A stretch of 64,000 nucleotides of DNA from Liolophura sinensis. Its lineage: Eukaryota; Mollusca; Polyplacophora; Chitonida; Chitonidae. Below the pieces are notes generated by a model. That model was not told the origin of the DNA. It did not search any database and saw only the letters and a program-made list of their open reading frames with translations. The stretch lies in assembly GCF_032854445.1 (NCBI RefSeq), contig NC_088297.1, forward strand, positions 15,566,127-15,630,126, read 5' to 3'. The translations under genes and the position numbers were made by a program. Below, piece by piece: positions 23,507 through 36,300 of this stretch; position 1 is the first letter of the stretch; the number at the start of each line of letters is the position of its first letter.

Positions 23507-24243
23507 GCCAGGCCAACTCAGCAATGCCAGGTCAATTGTGAACAATGCCAGGTTGACTCCCAACAAAGCCAGGCTGACTCAACAATGCCAGGTAAATGGT
23601 GAACAATGCCAGGCTGACCCCCAACAATGCCAGGTTGATTCTCAATAATGCCAGGTTGACTCCCAACAATGCCAGGTTGGCTATCAACAAGGACAGGTTG
23701 GCTCCCAACAATGCAAGGTTAACTATCAACAATGCCAGGTTGGCTCCCAATAATACAAGGTTGACTCCCAATAATACCAGGTCAACTCTCAACAATGCCA
23801 GGTCAACTCCCGGCAATGCCAGGTCGACTCCCAACAAAGCCAAGCTGACTCAACAATGCCAGATCAATCAAGAACAATGCCAGGTCAATCATAAACAATG
23901 CCAGGTTGACTATCAACAATGCCAGGTTGGCTCCCAACAATGCCAGGTTGACTCCCAACAATGCCAGGTCGACTCTCAACAATGCCAGGTCGACTCCTAA
24001 CAATGCCAGGTTGACTCCCAACAATGCCAGGTCGACTCTCAAAAATGCCAGGTCGACTGCCAACAATGCCATGTCAACTCCCGAAAATGTCGGTTCGACT
24101 CCCAACAATGCCAGGTCGACTCCAGACAATGCCAGGTCGACTCTCGACAATGCCAGTTCAACTCTCAACAATGCCAGGTCGATTCCCAACAATGCCAGGT
24201 TGGCTCCCAACTATGCCAGGTCAACTCCTGACAATCCCAGGTC
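23507..24243. repeat. 21-bp minisatellite, about 35 copies
   Basis: The unit is CAATGCCAGGTCGACTCCCA plus one base, with GTCGAC, GTTGAC and GTTGGC variants. Because 21 is a multiple of three and the unit lacks stops, several frames on both strands stay open for 70-135 codons (NNARLTP in plus, ALLGVDL in minus). These are not taken as genes. Confidence 0.97.
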
Positions 24244-24249
24244 AGGAGA

Positions 24250-26860
24250 ACTGTTAACCATTACAATGTGATGGACACCTTATAATGCTTATAGGCCTAA
24301 GTTTGCGTTCTTTATTAGGCCAATTAAATGTTAATAAATAAAACGCAAACAAAACAGAGAAACATTTGTTCTACATGCATATGTAAGATTTGTGCACACA
24401 TCCGTGCATACATGTACGTACTAAGAGAGTCTGTGCCAGAAGAAGCCAACTACAAATGACAAGACTTTTACATAAACTGATGATAATTAAACCATCAAAA
24501 ATATGGGGGTTTTCTCCTCGTTTTTCTAAATCTCAGTGATTTCAAAAACACAATAAGCCCCTGCATGGTTGGGCTTGTAATAAAAGTAAAAAGAATACTT
24601 TGCAGTGACATCACTCTGCAATACATCAAAATTTGAGAAATATGTAAAATAAAATGTTTGAGAGAAATACAAATAAAATCATTTAATAAGCATTCAAAAA
24701 AAAAATCACAAACTGGAATTTACCTAAATTATAACGAATGAAAAAAGTGCTACACATGTAGAATTCTTATTTACAGTACATAAATTTGAATGTTTATCGT
24801 GAAAAAGAAAATAGAATGTCATGCCCGAAGCTTACCTATACAATAGCTATAAAACAAGCCCATTCGCTTGTACTCCTGTACTCTTTCACTGTCAATTAAC
24901 AGGACAGAGTTTGACCCTAAACCCCTGTTCTGAACTTCAGGCTGTAAAAGAAAGTAACCCTGTCTAACAAATTTTATACTGAGGATAATTATTAACTCAA
25001 AATTTATTAGATGGGATGTGATCTGTTGTCCAGCATTGTCTAGTATATAACCATTGTTAACATATATGGCACAAAATCATTTTAAGAGAAGGTTATTTAA
25101 ATGTTATTCCAAAAAAAAAAAAACAAGTGGAAAATGGCATGAACAATGGAAAAAACAACAGGAACCTAGTATATATTTTTATTTAACACTCAAAATTGTA
25201 TGTCAACGTGTGACACATTACACATGAACACGTATAAAATGTACATGTACATGTATAGCGATGCTTTTCTACCTCCAGTACAAGAGATTGTTACACTTAA
25301 ATTAGATACAATTTCTGATGTTGTATGACTATAAAAAGTACACCCATCAATATGTATCCCAACTGACATGGCCAATGTGTTTAGGTCTTGAACATACATC
25401 TACAGTTCCATACACATTTCCATACAAAATATCACACAGAATAAAACAAAGTTGGAAAGTGCTGTATGACAACTAACTATACTTTAGTTATAACTACAAG
25501 AGTGTAATTTCTGCCCATGGCAATGCAGTTCTATGTAATTTTTAAAACTATAAAACACATAAAAAAAAAATTAAATAATTAAAAGCACATGTAATAGAGC
25601 TTCAAAAAACAAATTAAAAAAGAAAATAAATTAACTTTTTGTGACCAATATTAAATTGATTTTCACATATCTGAATACAAAAGTGATTGAGACGGTATAT
25701 GTACATGTATTATGCGATGAGTTTGTTATACCATTCGCAGGGTGTCATTCTACATGTTCTAGGTCATTTCTAAGGTGGCAATAAAAAAAAACAACATTAC
25801 ATATCACTCAAACTTATAATCATGTGAACTCAAGTTGAAGAGCCAGCACGTAAAAAGAGATACTAGCATTTGTAACTAAGCTTACCAGCTGGGGATTTGT
25901 CTTTTGAACCAGCAATTTCTGGGTTTTTTTAGTCCAAGTAGCTTACACTAGACTAAAGGAAAATTACCCCAGCCCAGTCCAGATTATCTCAGTTCACACT
26001 GTTACACTCAATGAACCAGTAGGTCACATGTTCAAATCCAGCTTAGGCTGGTTTGGCAACATGCTTTCTATTATTCTATAATTGATGAGTTAACAATAAA
26101 TAGACCTAGTCAACTTTATAACGATCTGCAAACAGTATGACAAATCTTTGAAAGACTTCAGAAATTCATAATTCTTTGTGCTCCACTGTTCAAATCTTTA
26201 CATATCTGGAATCCATTATATAACTTATTCATTTTTCTTACATGCCATGTACAAGACAGTTTACAGCATTATACATAATTTAAAGTATTAAACCCAAACA
26301 CAGCAACATTTAGCACATGTTGCAAGACCAATATTGGCGAAGGTCATGTAGTTCTACAACACCTGGCAAACTGAGGGACACTTTTTATATCAACAGTTGA
26401 AAATAATCTGATTCTGAAAGGGAAAATTTGTGGGCTGGCTGTACATTTAACTGCACCTGATATCTACATGTATAACAGATAATACTTTCAGATTATGTCA
26501 CATTTATGCAAAATACCAACGGCCAACATCTTTTCACAACTTTGTCCACCTCGTTTGTTAAACTTGTATGTACAGAGAATTTTACCACAAGGAAAACAGT
26601 GGAACGGACCACAGTTTCTTGCAATTTCGATTTCAAATTACAGTTGCTAGCATTTTTTGGTGTGATTAGCAAAATTAATTTCTTATAAATATATTTTTTT
26701 AATCTATAGTAATAAATAACATTCTATCAGTTATAATGTTACACTGATGTCATTTCTGAGAAAAGTTACACAGGCTTGTAAAGGTAGGATATGTTTTAGA
26801 GGACCTGAACTAAAACCACAGGGTCATCATAACATATAAGACATACTCCTGACCCCTTAG
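24250..26860. other. AT-rich spacer / possible ZC2HC1A 3' UTR
   Basis: No exon or SINE is seen. A minus-strand AATAAA near 25173 could end a long ZC2HC1A 3' UTR. The TCAAGGTCA cluster lies at its upper edge. Confidence 0.4.
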
Positions 26861-26865
26861 GGTCA

Positions 26866-27115
26866 ATATAATCAGCGTGATTTCTGACACTTCAAGGTCA
26901 TTATTATACACTTGACTCCTCACCCTTCAAGGTCATTATTTCAAGCATGAGCTCTGACATGTCTGACACATCAATGTCATTATACACTTAACCCTTGACC
27001 CCTCAAGGTCATCATTACAAGTATGGCCTCTGACACCTCAAGGTCATCGTTATAACTTGACCCCTGAACCATTAAGGTCATTATTAAAAGCATGACCTCT
27101 GACCCCTTAAGGTCA
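26866..27115. repeat. Degenerate repeat rich in AAGGTCA, just downstream of the ZC2HC1A stop
   Basis: A repeated phrase of about 35-40 bp (GACCCCTCAAGGTCATTATT type) holds six AAGGTCA words, four of them TCAAGGTCA, in the same direction. It lies in the ZC2HC1A 3' UTR region. Confidence 0.85.
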
Positions 27116-27365
27116 TTATGAGATGGTCATTCGGCGTACCCCACACTCACAACAGAACTTAGCAGTGTAGACTGGGTACTTGGTTCCACACTCGTGACAA
27201 AACCGTGCCCCTGCGCTCCCCTGACGTCCGGCAGAGGATCCCCCACCATAGTAACCATTACTCTCGCTACTGCCATAGTTCTGTTCAGGAGAACTGTAAG
27301 CATTACTGGAGTTAGACTGTGACCTTGACCCCACGCTCGTCTGGCTGTAGCCTCGCTGTGGACCC
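27116..27365 (-). CDS. ZC2HC1A: ZC2HC1A exon 9 (C-terminal zinc ribbon and stop)
   Basis: The acceptor is TTTGTTTCAG. A Ser/Gly/Tyr-rich linker leads to ARFCHECGTKYP and AKFCCECGVRRM, the family hallmark C-terminus. The stop is TAA at 27116-27118. Confidence 0.96.
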
Positions 27366-30300
27366 CTGAAACAAAACAAGTAAACCAAAAATATAATGAA
27401 CAATGATAATTTATTTATTTATTTATTTATTCGATTTCACTTATATGACGGAGGGTGGCATTAAGGTGGAAGGAAACCAAGCAGACCCCAACAGAAACCT
27501 ACGACCATCCGCAGGTACATGTAGCTGGTGGACCTTCCCACATAGGGTCGGAGAGGAAGCCAGTATGAGCTGAACTTGAACCCACAGCAATCACATTTGT
27601 GAGAGGCTCCTGGATCGTTGCGCCGCACTGCAGGTTAAACACATCATTTAGCCACTGCAATAATAATTGTGTACTACACATGTACATGTAAAATGTATTA
27701 TCCTGCATCCGACAAAATACTGAGTAGGTTATCTCCCTTTGTTGGGTTGTGACTAAAATGGTCACATTGCTGAAGCGATTCACCTGTACATCGGTCTTTT
27801 GCACTGAAACTAATAGAATGCTGCAACTGACTGCCTTTTTCACCATAATGCTGATATTTGACTATAATTAATACAATCAACAATTAGTTTGCAGAACTTA
27901 ATGTAGATCTCCTATTAAGCAACACTGATATATAGGTAATTGCTGATGAATTACTAGACTAATAAAAATATGCAAAATACAAAATGAACTTCACTGTAAA
28001 AATAACTAATAAAATACGTAATAATCAATAAGTAACAACCGATATCAAAAAATATAACTGGTGACAACTGTCTCCCCTCACAAGATACCTAAAAAAGCCT
28101 CCTAAAATAAAAAGCATGCGTACATGCATTATGGCAAGTGTGGTATGGCAGTCAGGTTGTGGGGGGAGGAAAGAAGAGTGCCCAGAGGAAACCACAGTGC
28201 CCAGAAGAAACCACTGTCCTTGGACAAGCTGACAGGTATATCTGTCGAGAGCTGGATTTAAGTCACTGACTTTACTGGGGCATACAAAACGGATCAGCCG
28301 AGGCAAAAAGTCCACTGAACTATGAACATGCATTTTCCCTGGAAACACCTAAACAATATTATTAACACTATGAAAATAAAGTTAGGAAGGTTGTTAGCAT
28401 CAATATGATACATAGGAGAGTAATTAACATTAATATTATCACAAAATGCCATAACTACATGAAACAGATATCAGTATTTTACTTGGTTTATTTATTTATT
28501 TGATTGGTATTTTACACGGTACTCAAGAATATTTCATTTACATGACGGCGGCCAGCATTATGGTGGGAGGAAACCGGGCAGAGCTCTGGTGAAACCCATG
28601 ACCATCCTTCCCACACACAGAAGATACCAGTACACCTAATTCATGTTACATGAAGGAAATAATACCCCAATATCCATTACAGTACGTTTATAGGGTGCAA
28701 AAGTCTAATGTTCCAGGAAAACCAAATTGGCTGCGGCCCACATCCTGAAAGTCGAAAACAGGAAACTTCTAGCCTGGGCTATTGGCTGGAAGTTAGTAAA
28801 TGTGGCAGTACGATTGGCAAACAATGCCTACATATGGTTCTCAGATACGTATAGGGTTGTTGTTAGCATGTTTGTACATGTGTCCTACCATATAAAAGCA
28901 CAAATCAATCTGAGTGTAACAATGATTGTAAACTATAACTTTCCTAAGGTCTCCACGATCTGTCTTGAAATTAAGCAGCCTTCAGTGATGACGTCAATGG
29001 TGACAGCTGTCCTAACAACTCTGTGAGGGCAAGAGCCTGATTGGGGATGGGGTGGACATCAAGGGTGTCATTTTTAAAGACTTCCAATCATTGCCAGTTA
29101 ATATGCATAAAATAGAGGTTATCAATAGATACAACACATGCCTCAAAAAGGAAAAAGACAAATTTCATTTCTTGAGCATAACTTGGGCATGTTCTTCATT
29201 TTATTCAAAAACTATTATCTTGATTTTAAAATTCCTTTTCATGTGTCCCATAACATGCTCAAAAAAAATTTAATTATGATGTCATTTACATGTAGCTGAC
29301 ACCTGCCAATCACACTGAAGTCCACACCCACTAAATGCTAATGTTTCTGACCAGTGAGTAAAGACTGCCTATAACTACAGTAGATCACTACAATGTACCT
29401 CAATGATTTAGCTGACACCTGCCAATCACACTGAAGTCCACACCCACTAAATGCTAATGTTTCTGACCAGTGAGTAAAGACTGCCTATAACTACAGTAGA
29501 TCACTACAATGTACCTCAATGATTTAGCGGACACATGTCATTCAAACTGAAGACCACGCCCACTAAATGCTAATGTTTCTGATCAGTGAGTAAGACTGCC
29601 TACAACTGCAGAAGATCACTACAATGTGCATCGATCGTTTAACAGACACTTGCCATTCAAATTGAAGACCACTCCCACTTTGCTGGCTCTGCTGGCCAAA
29701 ACTACAACCAGATTGTAACAAGCAAAGTCTGAGAAGGTATATTTCCACACAAAGGTTGCAAAAATTGTGATTGGGTCAAGTTAGTGTTCAAACAGAATCG
29801 GAGGGACCATAAAATGAACATTTGCTCAAAATTTTATCCAACTTTTGTCACAATACTTGGTGCAGTTATTGGTGCACAGATACCAAACACTGATGTAATG
29901 ACAAACAGACAAACCCAAATTAATATACTTCAGGCCACAACAAACAAAGTTTTGTATCATGGGCTGGAGGAATCTTTTTCAATGTCAGAAAGCGGTATAA
30001 AAATAAAACTGAACAGATCACCTAATTTGTGGGAAATGTGGACAGTCAGCAATTTTTCTTCTTTAATATATATTTACATGACTGGAAAGCCTTAAAAAGC
30101 AAAAAGAGGTAGATTCACAGTTCCATTTTTCTTCTATTTTTGGATTTTTTTAGTGTCAGCTCATCCGTAAAACACAAATTAAAAACTGGTTTTGCCTCGC
30201 TCTGCTTTTGTGGAAGCTTGGAACAAAATGCAGTCTGGGTGTCAGTTCCACCAGATAATCTGCCTTTGTCTTGACCAATCAAATGCAAGATCATGTGATT

Positions 30301-33300
30301 CAAATTTTATATAATATGATGAGAGTCTCCTCTAAGATCAATAGAACTCTTAGAATCAGGCAAAATGAGTCATGTATGAAAGTTTAGCTGTCACATACAA
30401 TATATACAGGCAACAAAATGGCCGTCTAAAACCTTAAAGTTGCAATCCAAGGCTGTAGTGTCAATTCTATATTAGAACACAAGATAAGACTTCACTCACC
30501 GTAATGCCCCTGGTTTGTTAGAGCCTGGGCTATTCTGACCTCCCCCATACTTGTTCATTGTTCCGCCTGGTGGGCGCCTCATTTTGGCATCCTTCCTTGC
30601 CTCCTCATAAGCTCGAGCATCGCGCCCCGTCCTCAATGCGCGACCAGATGCAGATCCAGGAGCCGGGATGCGTCCATAGTTGTCAACATCATCACTGCTA
30701 CCATATACACTCTGTAACAAGACAAGACTGTAAAAATTTATCCTATGTTTATTTACTTTTTTTTTTACATATTTACATATTCTTGATGAGCTTGGATTTG
30801 AATGTCACAAAACAAAATGATTCTTTTGTATGACGTCCGGGTATCTGAATGTGAAATATCAAAATGTAACAACATCTAACCTGTAAAATAACACTTTTAC
30901 CAACAAAGGAAATAATTTCACCTATATAAATAATAAATTCATTTTTTTTTACATTAACAGTGTATTTAAGGATATGTCATAGGACTGGACAAAACTATTA
31001 ACGGTTTATGAGTAGAGTTAACAGAAATGCCCAGGGAATAAAACCAAGGCCCTTTGTTAGCACTCTGACAAACTTTCCGACATCAAGATTCAGCCTACAC
31101 ACCAACAGCTAAATTAGAATTCAACATGGTTGGTGAGGGTTAATTGGCTACGGTAAAGAACAATGCTTCAGACAGCACAGTGAAAACTTCTGTGGCCACC
31201 GAAAAGCGTCAATAATTATTCTCTATGGCGGCCTGGAAGCTAGAGGTTACATGATCTCTGGTATTACTAATAACAGAAGAAGTGGATGAAGAAAAATGTC
31301 CTTGCAATGTTATAACACAAGAAAATGGCAAATCTGAAATCACTGTCAGCAATAGTGTATTCATACAGTTTTCAGCTTCCAGATAGTCTGAGTATTTCTG
31401 TAGAGCTTACACAATGTTTTATTGTAAAATCAGGGCTTATTGGTTGCCAACAGAGTGGCAAATGTGGCCCTTTTTCCCTATGCCCCAACATTGGGTAGTC
31501 AGGGGCCTCCGTGGCCGAGGTGGTTAGCACACCAGTGCTGCGCAATGACCCAGGAGCCTTTCACCAATACGGTCGCTATGAGTTCAAGTCCAGCTCATGC
31601 TGGCTTCCTCTCCGGCCGTACGTGGGAAGGTTTTTCAGCAAATTGCCGATGGTCATGACTTTCCCCCGCATTCTGCTGAGTTTCCTCCCACCATAATGCT
31701 GTGTAAGTGAAATATTCTTGATTACAGAGTAAAAGGCTATTCATACAAATAGATAAATATACATGTGGTGGTCATTTTCTTTTCAACCAAGCTAGGACAG
31801 TAACATGACCTCCAACTTCCAGGCCGTCTTACAAAAATGGTCAAGACACCTTAAAACACCTACGACTTGATCATTTGCTACATATGACCTATGATCTAAT
31901 TCACTTTGAACTTTGGCCTGACCCACATATATCTGACCTCTGACTGACCTGATTACTGTTTCTGCTGGTGCCAGGAGACTGCCTATAGTCACTGTCACTG
32001 CTGGCACTGCCACCCATCCTCCCTGCTCGCGATGATACAGTACCTGTGGGTGGAAATTACATGATGATTGCTCGAGTGACAATATAGTGCTAAACCAATG
32101 TTCCACATGCTTTGTTTCCGATATTATGAGTCATGGATGAAACCTGCTGTAAATCTTCAAACTTTTCAACCACTAAAGCACTTTTTTGAGAGGAATTTAT
32201 GCATACAATTATTATGAAAATGGCACCAAAAATGATTTGTTTGTGCCATTAAAGTTGCACGCTTGGTAAAACTGTGCAAATTTTTTCTCTGCATCCCATA
32301 GTTCTCTCAGAATGTTAAAAAATATTGGTCACAGAGGAGGTTGAAAAGGTTGAAAAATTAGGGTACATAAATGTGTTATGATGAGACAAACTGCCAATCT
32401 ATGAATGGCTGTGGACGTCCCCAGGGCTGGCCACTGTCGTATGAGTGAAATATCCTTGAGTACGGCATAAAACATCAATCAAATAAATAAAGTACATACA
32501 TGTGCTCAGAAAATGCCTTAAAAATGAAAGTGTGCTGACCAGGCAATCCAAGATGGTGGACACCAGCAATACAATGGGTGGCGAAAATCATTTTGAAGTG
32601 TCCCTATGCTGACCCAAATTCACAGTAAGCATATGAACTCTACTGAGTAAGTAGCTACAGTATTAAAGCATGCATGAACTCAGTAAAGTCACAGTAAGCA
32701 AGAACTTGAATGAGTGAAGTCACAGTAAGCATGGACTCTACTGAGCAAAGCCACACTAAGCATGAACTCTACTGAGTAAAGTCACAGTAAACATGAACCT
32801 GATTGAGTAAAGTCACAGTAAGTCACTTAAGGCGGCAACAAGTACCATTTTTAAAGTCCTTGATATGACCCAATCCAAGCTGATCGTGGGTCTAGCAACT
32901 TCGAGTTGGACACACTAACCATTAGGGCATCAAAGTGGTCCTCTTGCATTATGATATGTATGTTTATGTTTAATCACCAACATTCAGAATACAAATGTAT
33001 ACAAAGATATAAGAAAGAAGATACAGTAGACTCTCTGTAAACTGATCATACCCAGCACCAAAGAAAAATGTCGGTTTAGACAAGATGTCAGTGTATTAAA
33101 CATGGGTAAGCAGCCTACAACAACAACAATATATGTACTGTACATACGTATAGGTTTAATTAAACTTGTTAAAGAGCACAGTGATGCATAGCAACAAACT
33201 ATGGAAAGAAGCTTTACTTTATTACAAACGCATAATTACTATACAAAAAATCGAACTTTATCACTCAAGTTCATTTCCACACGGAGATGCTTTGCTGGTC

Positions 33301-36300
33301 TACTGGCCATGGTCGGACGTTGTCGGCAATAGCAGGGAAAATTGTGACGGCAACTGTTATTTGAGTCATTTTTATTCAGTCACTGTGTGACTAGACACTG
33401 ATCTCCACAGGAGGTATGGTACAATATCAAGACAGGAGATCACCACCTGCTGAAGCAGGGAAAGGTTCACATCAGCTGATTATCTCCCTTCCCAGTGATC
33501 TTCAGTCATTTGGCGAGCAGGCAAGTTGAAGCCAAACTCAGACTCTGTTGGACGTCGTGCGACACGCTGCGTCGGATTAGACAAGACAGATTGACACTCA
33601 CTGGAAATGTTTGTATTACAAACCACAGTCGGTGTTAAGAATAGACAAGAATCGGTTTACTGAAGGCAATTAACATTACTGCCAAATGGAGCAGAAAATG
33701 GACCATGAAATGTTGTCGGTTTTGACAAGAAGTCAGTTAATAAAGGTGTTGGTGTTGAGAGAGTCCACTGTATTAGTAAACATAAATTTATGATTATAAA
33801 CAAATGGTTCCATGACTGCGAGACAGGAAAAAAATTCGGGAGGACTTCTATCCTGTTAGAAGGTCAAACCAATTAAATGTGCTTTGACATGTTTGAAATG
33901 TAAACTTTGGGTGTCACATGGTCCTAGCAAACTTAAATTTCATTAACCCGGTTTCTTGGCTGTTAACAATATTTAAAAAGCCATATCTCAATGTTGCTAA
34001 ATATTATACTACAGAGCTTCTCTAACACCCAAATACTCACCTGTAGACCTGTAGCCCGGAGCTCTTATCCCTGATGGAGCTGCTCCGGGGTCTGCAGCCG
34101 CTGAGGTGTGTTTGCTCTTGGGGCGAGGCGCTTGATACTGTGTGGATTAGAATAGGAAGGCTGTGACGAGACAACTGCATGAATGAACATGTGTTTATAA
34201 AGAAGCAGGTAAAACAAGAAAAAAAAACAAAGTATTTCCCACAATAAGCAACAAATATTCACCAGTTTTCTTACTAGTTAATTTAATTTTGTCTTAAGCA
34301 TGGGGAGCCCTGAGTAATTTTTCATTCCTACCTTTGTGATGACACTTTGTGGATAAACTGATTACGTGGTAGTCATAAACATACCCCTCACATTGCATTC
34401 GTTGCTCCCTATGTTCTCTTTACATCCCTGCCACCACTAGGTTGGTTTGACCTCTGGGGCCTGCGCGATGCATGTGGGCTTGTTTTGGCTTTGCCTTACC
34501 ACTGGTGTCCTCGTGCAGAGCTATTTAATCAGCCTTCACTGATAAAATTGTTTCAGGTTATAATCTTGTTGTGCATACTTCTGACAGAGAGACTGGTGTA
34601 TAAAATATTGTTAGAAACAAAAGAATGAAATAAAATTTTGTATTTTATGACATCACTTCCTGCCTCATCACCCTGACCTCAGTGACCTTGGCGTTAATGT
34701 TTCTGTACAAGAATTTACTTGCGATGGCAGTGAAGTAAAGTGAACATAGAGAGCAACGCATGTGCTGTCAGGTGTATGAGTCATGCACTGCAAGAGTGTG
34801 TACTATGGTCATTGCAGCTTGGATCCAAATTGCCAACACCTGAGAAAAGGTACTCCACAACTTTTACAACATATGACTATGGTGGCAAATCTGAACATCC
34901 TGTTCGCCACACCCAAGATGAACAGCAGAAGATGAAAATTGTCAAATCCTTCGCACTCCAATAAATCTTTCGCATTCCACTGGAGAAACGTACAATCGTC
35001 AAGGTCATACCTGGAGTCTGGCATTCTGTTTAGCCTTAGCGTTAGGGTTAGGGGAGGGCTTGTTCCCCAGCCTTTTCTGCTGCTCCTTACAGAAGGGGAT
35101 GTGTCGCTCCGCAGCTGTCTCATTGAACCGCCGGCTGCAGTGAGGACACTGGACATAGTCTGTGGACAAACAACCACACACGATATTATCACAGTCAAGG
35201 GGCAAAGTGCAGATTCCGCTGCACAATTTCTGATCGTGAACGGTAGATCCAGGGTCAATCCTGGATTGAGTCACACCTAAGACCTTAAAAGAGAAAGTTG
35301 TAACTTCCTTGCCTGGCGTTCAGCATGAAGGGGATAGTGCAACAACTTGTTGACCCGTATCAGTATAATGGCTCGGGTGGGGCGGCTTACTTGCCTTCGG
35401 TAAGTCATTTCAGTGAAGCAGCACTAGATAAAAGAGCAGTGGAAATCTAACCTGCAACAAGGAGGCACGTTACATGCACTCTAAGGATTCCTTCATCGTC
35501 ATATGACTGAAAAATTAAGTACGACGTTAAACCCCAAGCACTCACTCACTCACAATTTTTGACAGAAGTCAAAACCTTGTCACATTGATAAGTGTAGCCT
35601 GTCAAATCAGTGCTTTATTTGTACATTTTTTTAATGGTACTGAAGTTAGTTTTACTTACAATGGCTACTGTCAACATATTTACCAGTTTATAATATAGCA
35701 GTTATTATTATTACTATACATCCAATGCTGCACATTATTATCTGTGATTTAGGAGTTAAAGACGTTTGGGGATATGGGGGAATTCAAAAGAAATTAAAGC
35801 TGTTATGTTCCTAACAGCAATACCGGTGGCCAACTTGTATGTCAAATAAGAAAACGCTATGAAAGTAATGCACTTACATGTAACTAATTTGACATGATCG
35901 GAAAAATTAAGCTTTTGAAAACATGTGATTACCAACCGATGCTAACACACATAACGATGAACAGCTTTATTCAACTGCCAAAGTACACAGACAATGGACA
36001 ATTCAACACATTCAAACTGCATGTACAAACTGTAACAGTATTTACAAAAACAGGCAACATGGAGAAAAAGCATGACAAAAATGTAAAATAATCAACTGGG
36101 TTTGAACACCACAATACCAGATATCACATACAATGCGTCTAGAGCTGAAAACCACCACAGCGTCTTGATCGAGTTAGGCCTTGGTGATCACCGCACCTGG
36201 TTAAGTATGTAAATTTCAGGTTGCTTGACACATGGTGTGCATTGACCCCACTTTAGTGCCCCACCTGGTTTGCTTGGGCTCAGTTCAGTTTTCAGAGATA

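Noticed and set aside
23532-24271. Overlapping open frames of 70-135 codons on both strands
   Set aside because: They are translations of the 21-bp minisatellite. Any unit of this length without stops gives such frames.
28025-28348. 107-codon minus-strand open frame in the last ZC2HC1A intron
   Set aside because: The sequence has a tRNA/SINE-like look and no protein family. No splice link to ZC2HC1A fits the phase.
31792-32106. 104-codon minus-strand open frame overlapping ZC2HC1A exon 7
   Set aside because: It is in a different frame from the exon and is read through intron. The exon phase set by its neighbours excludes it.
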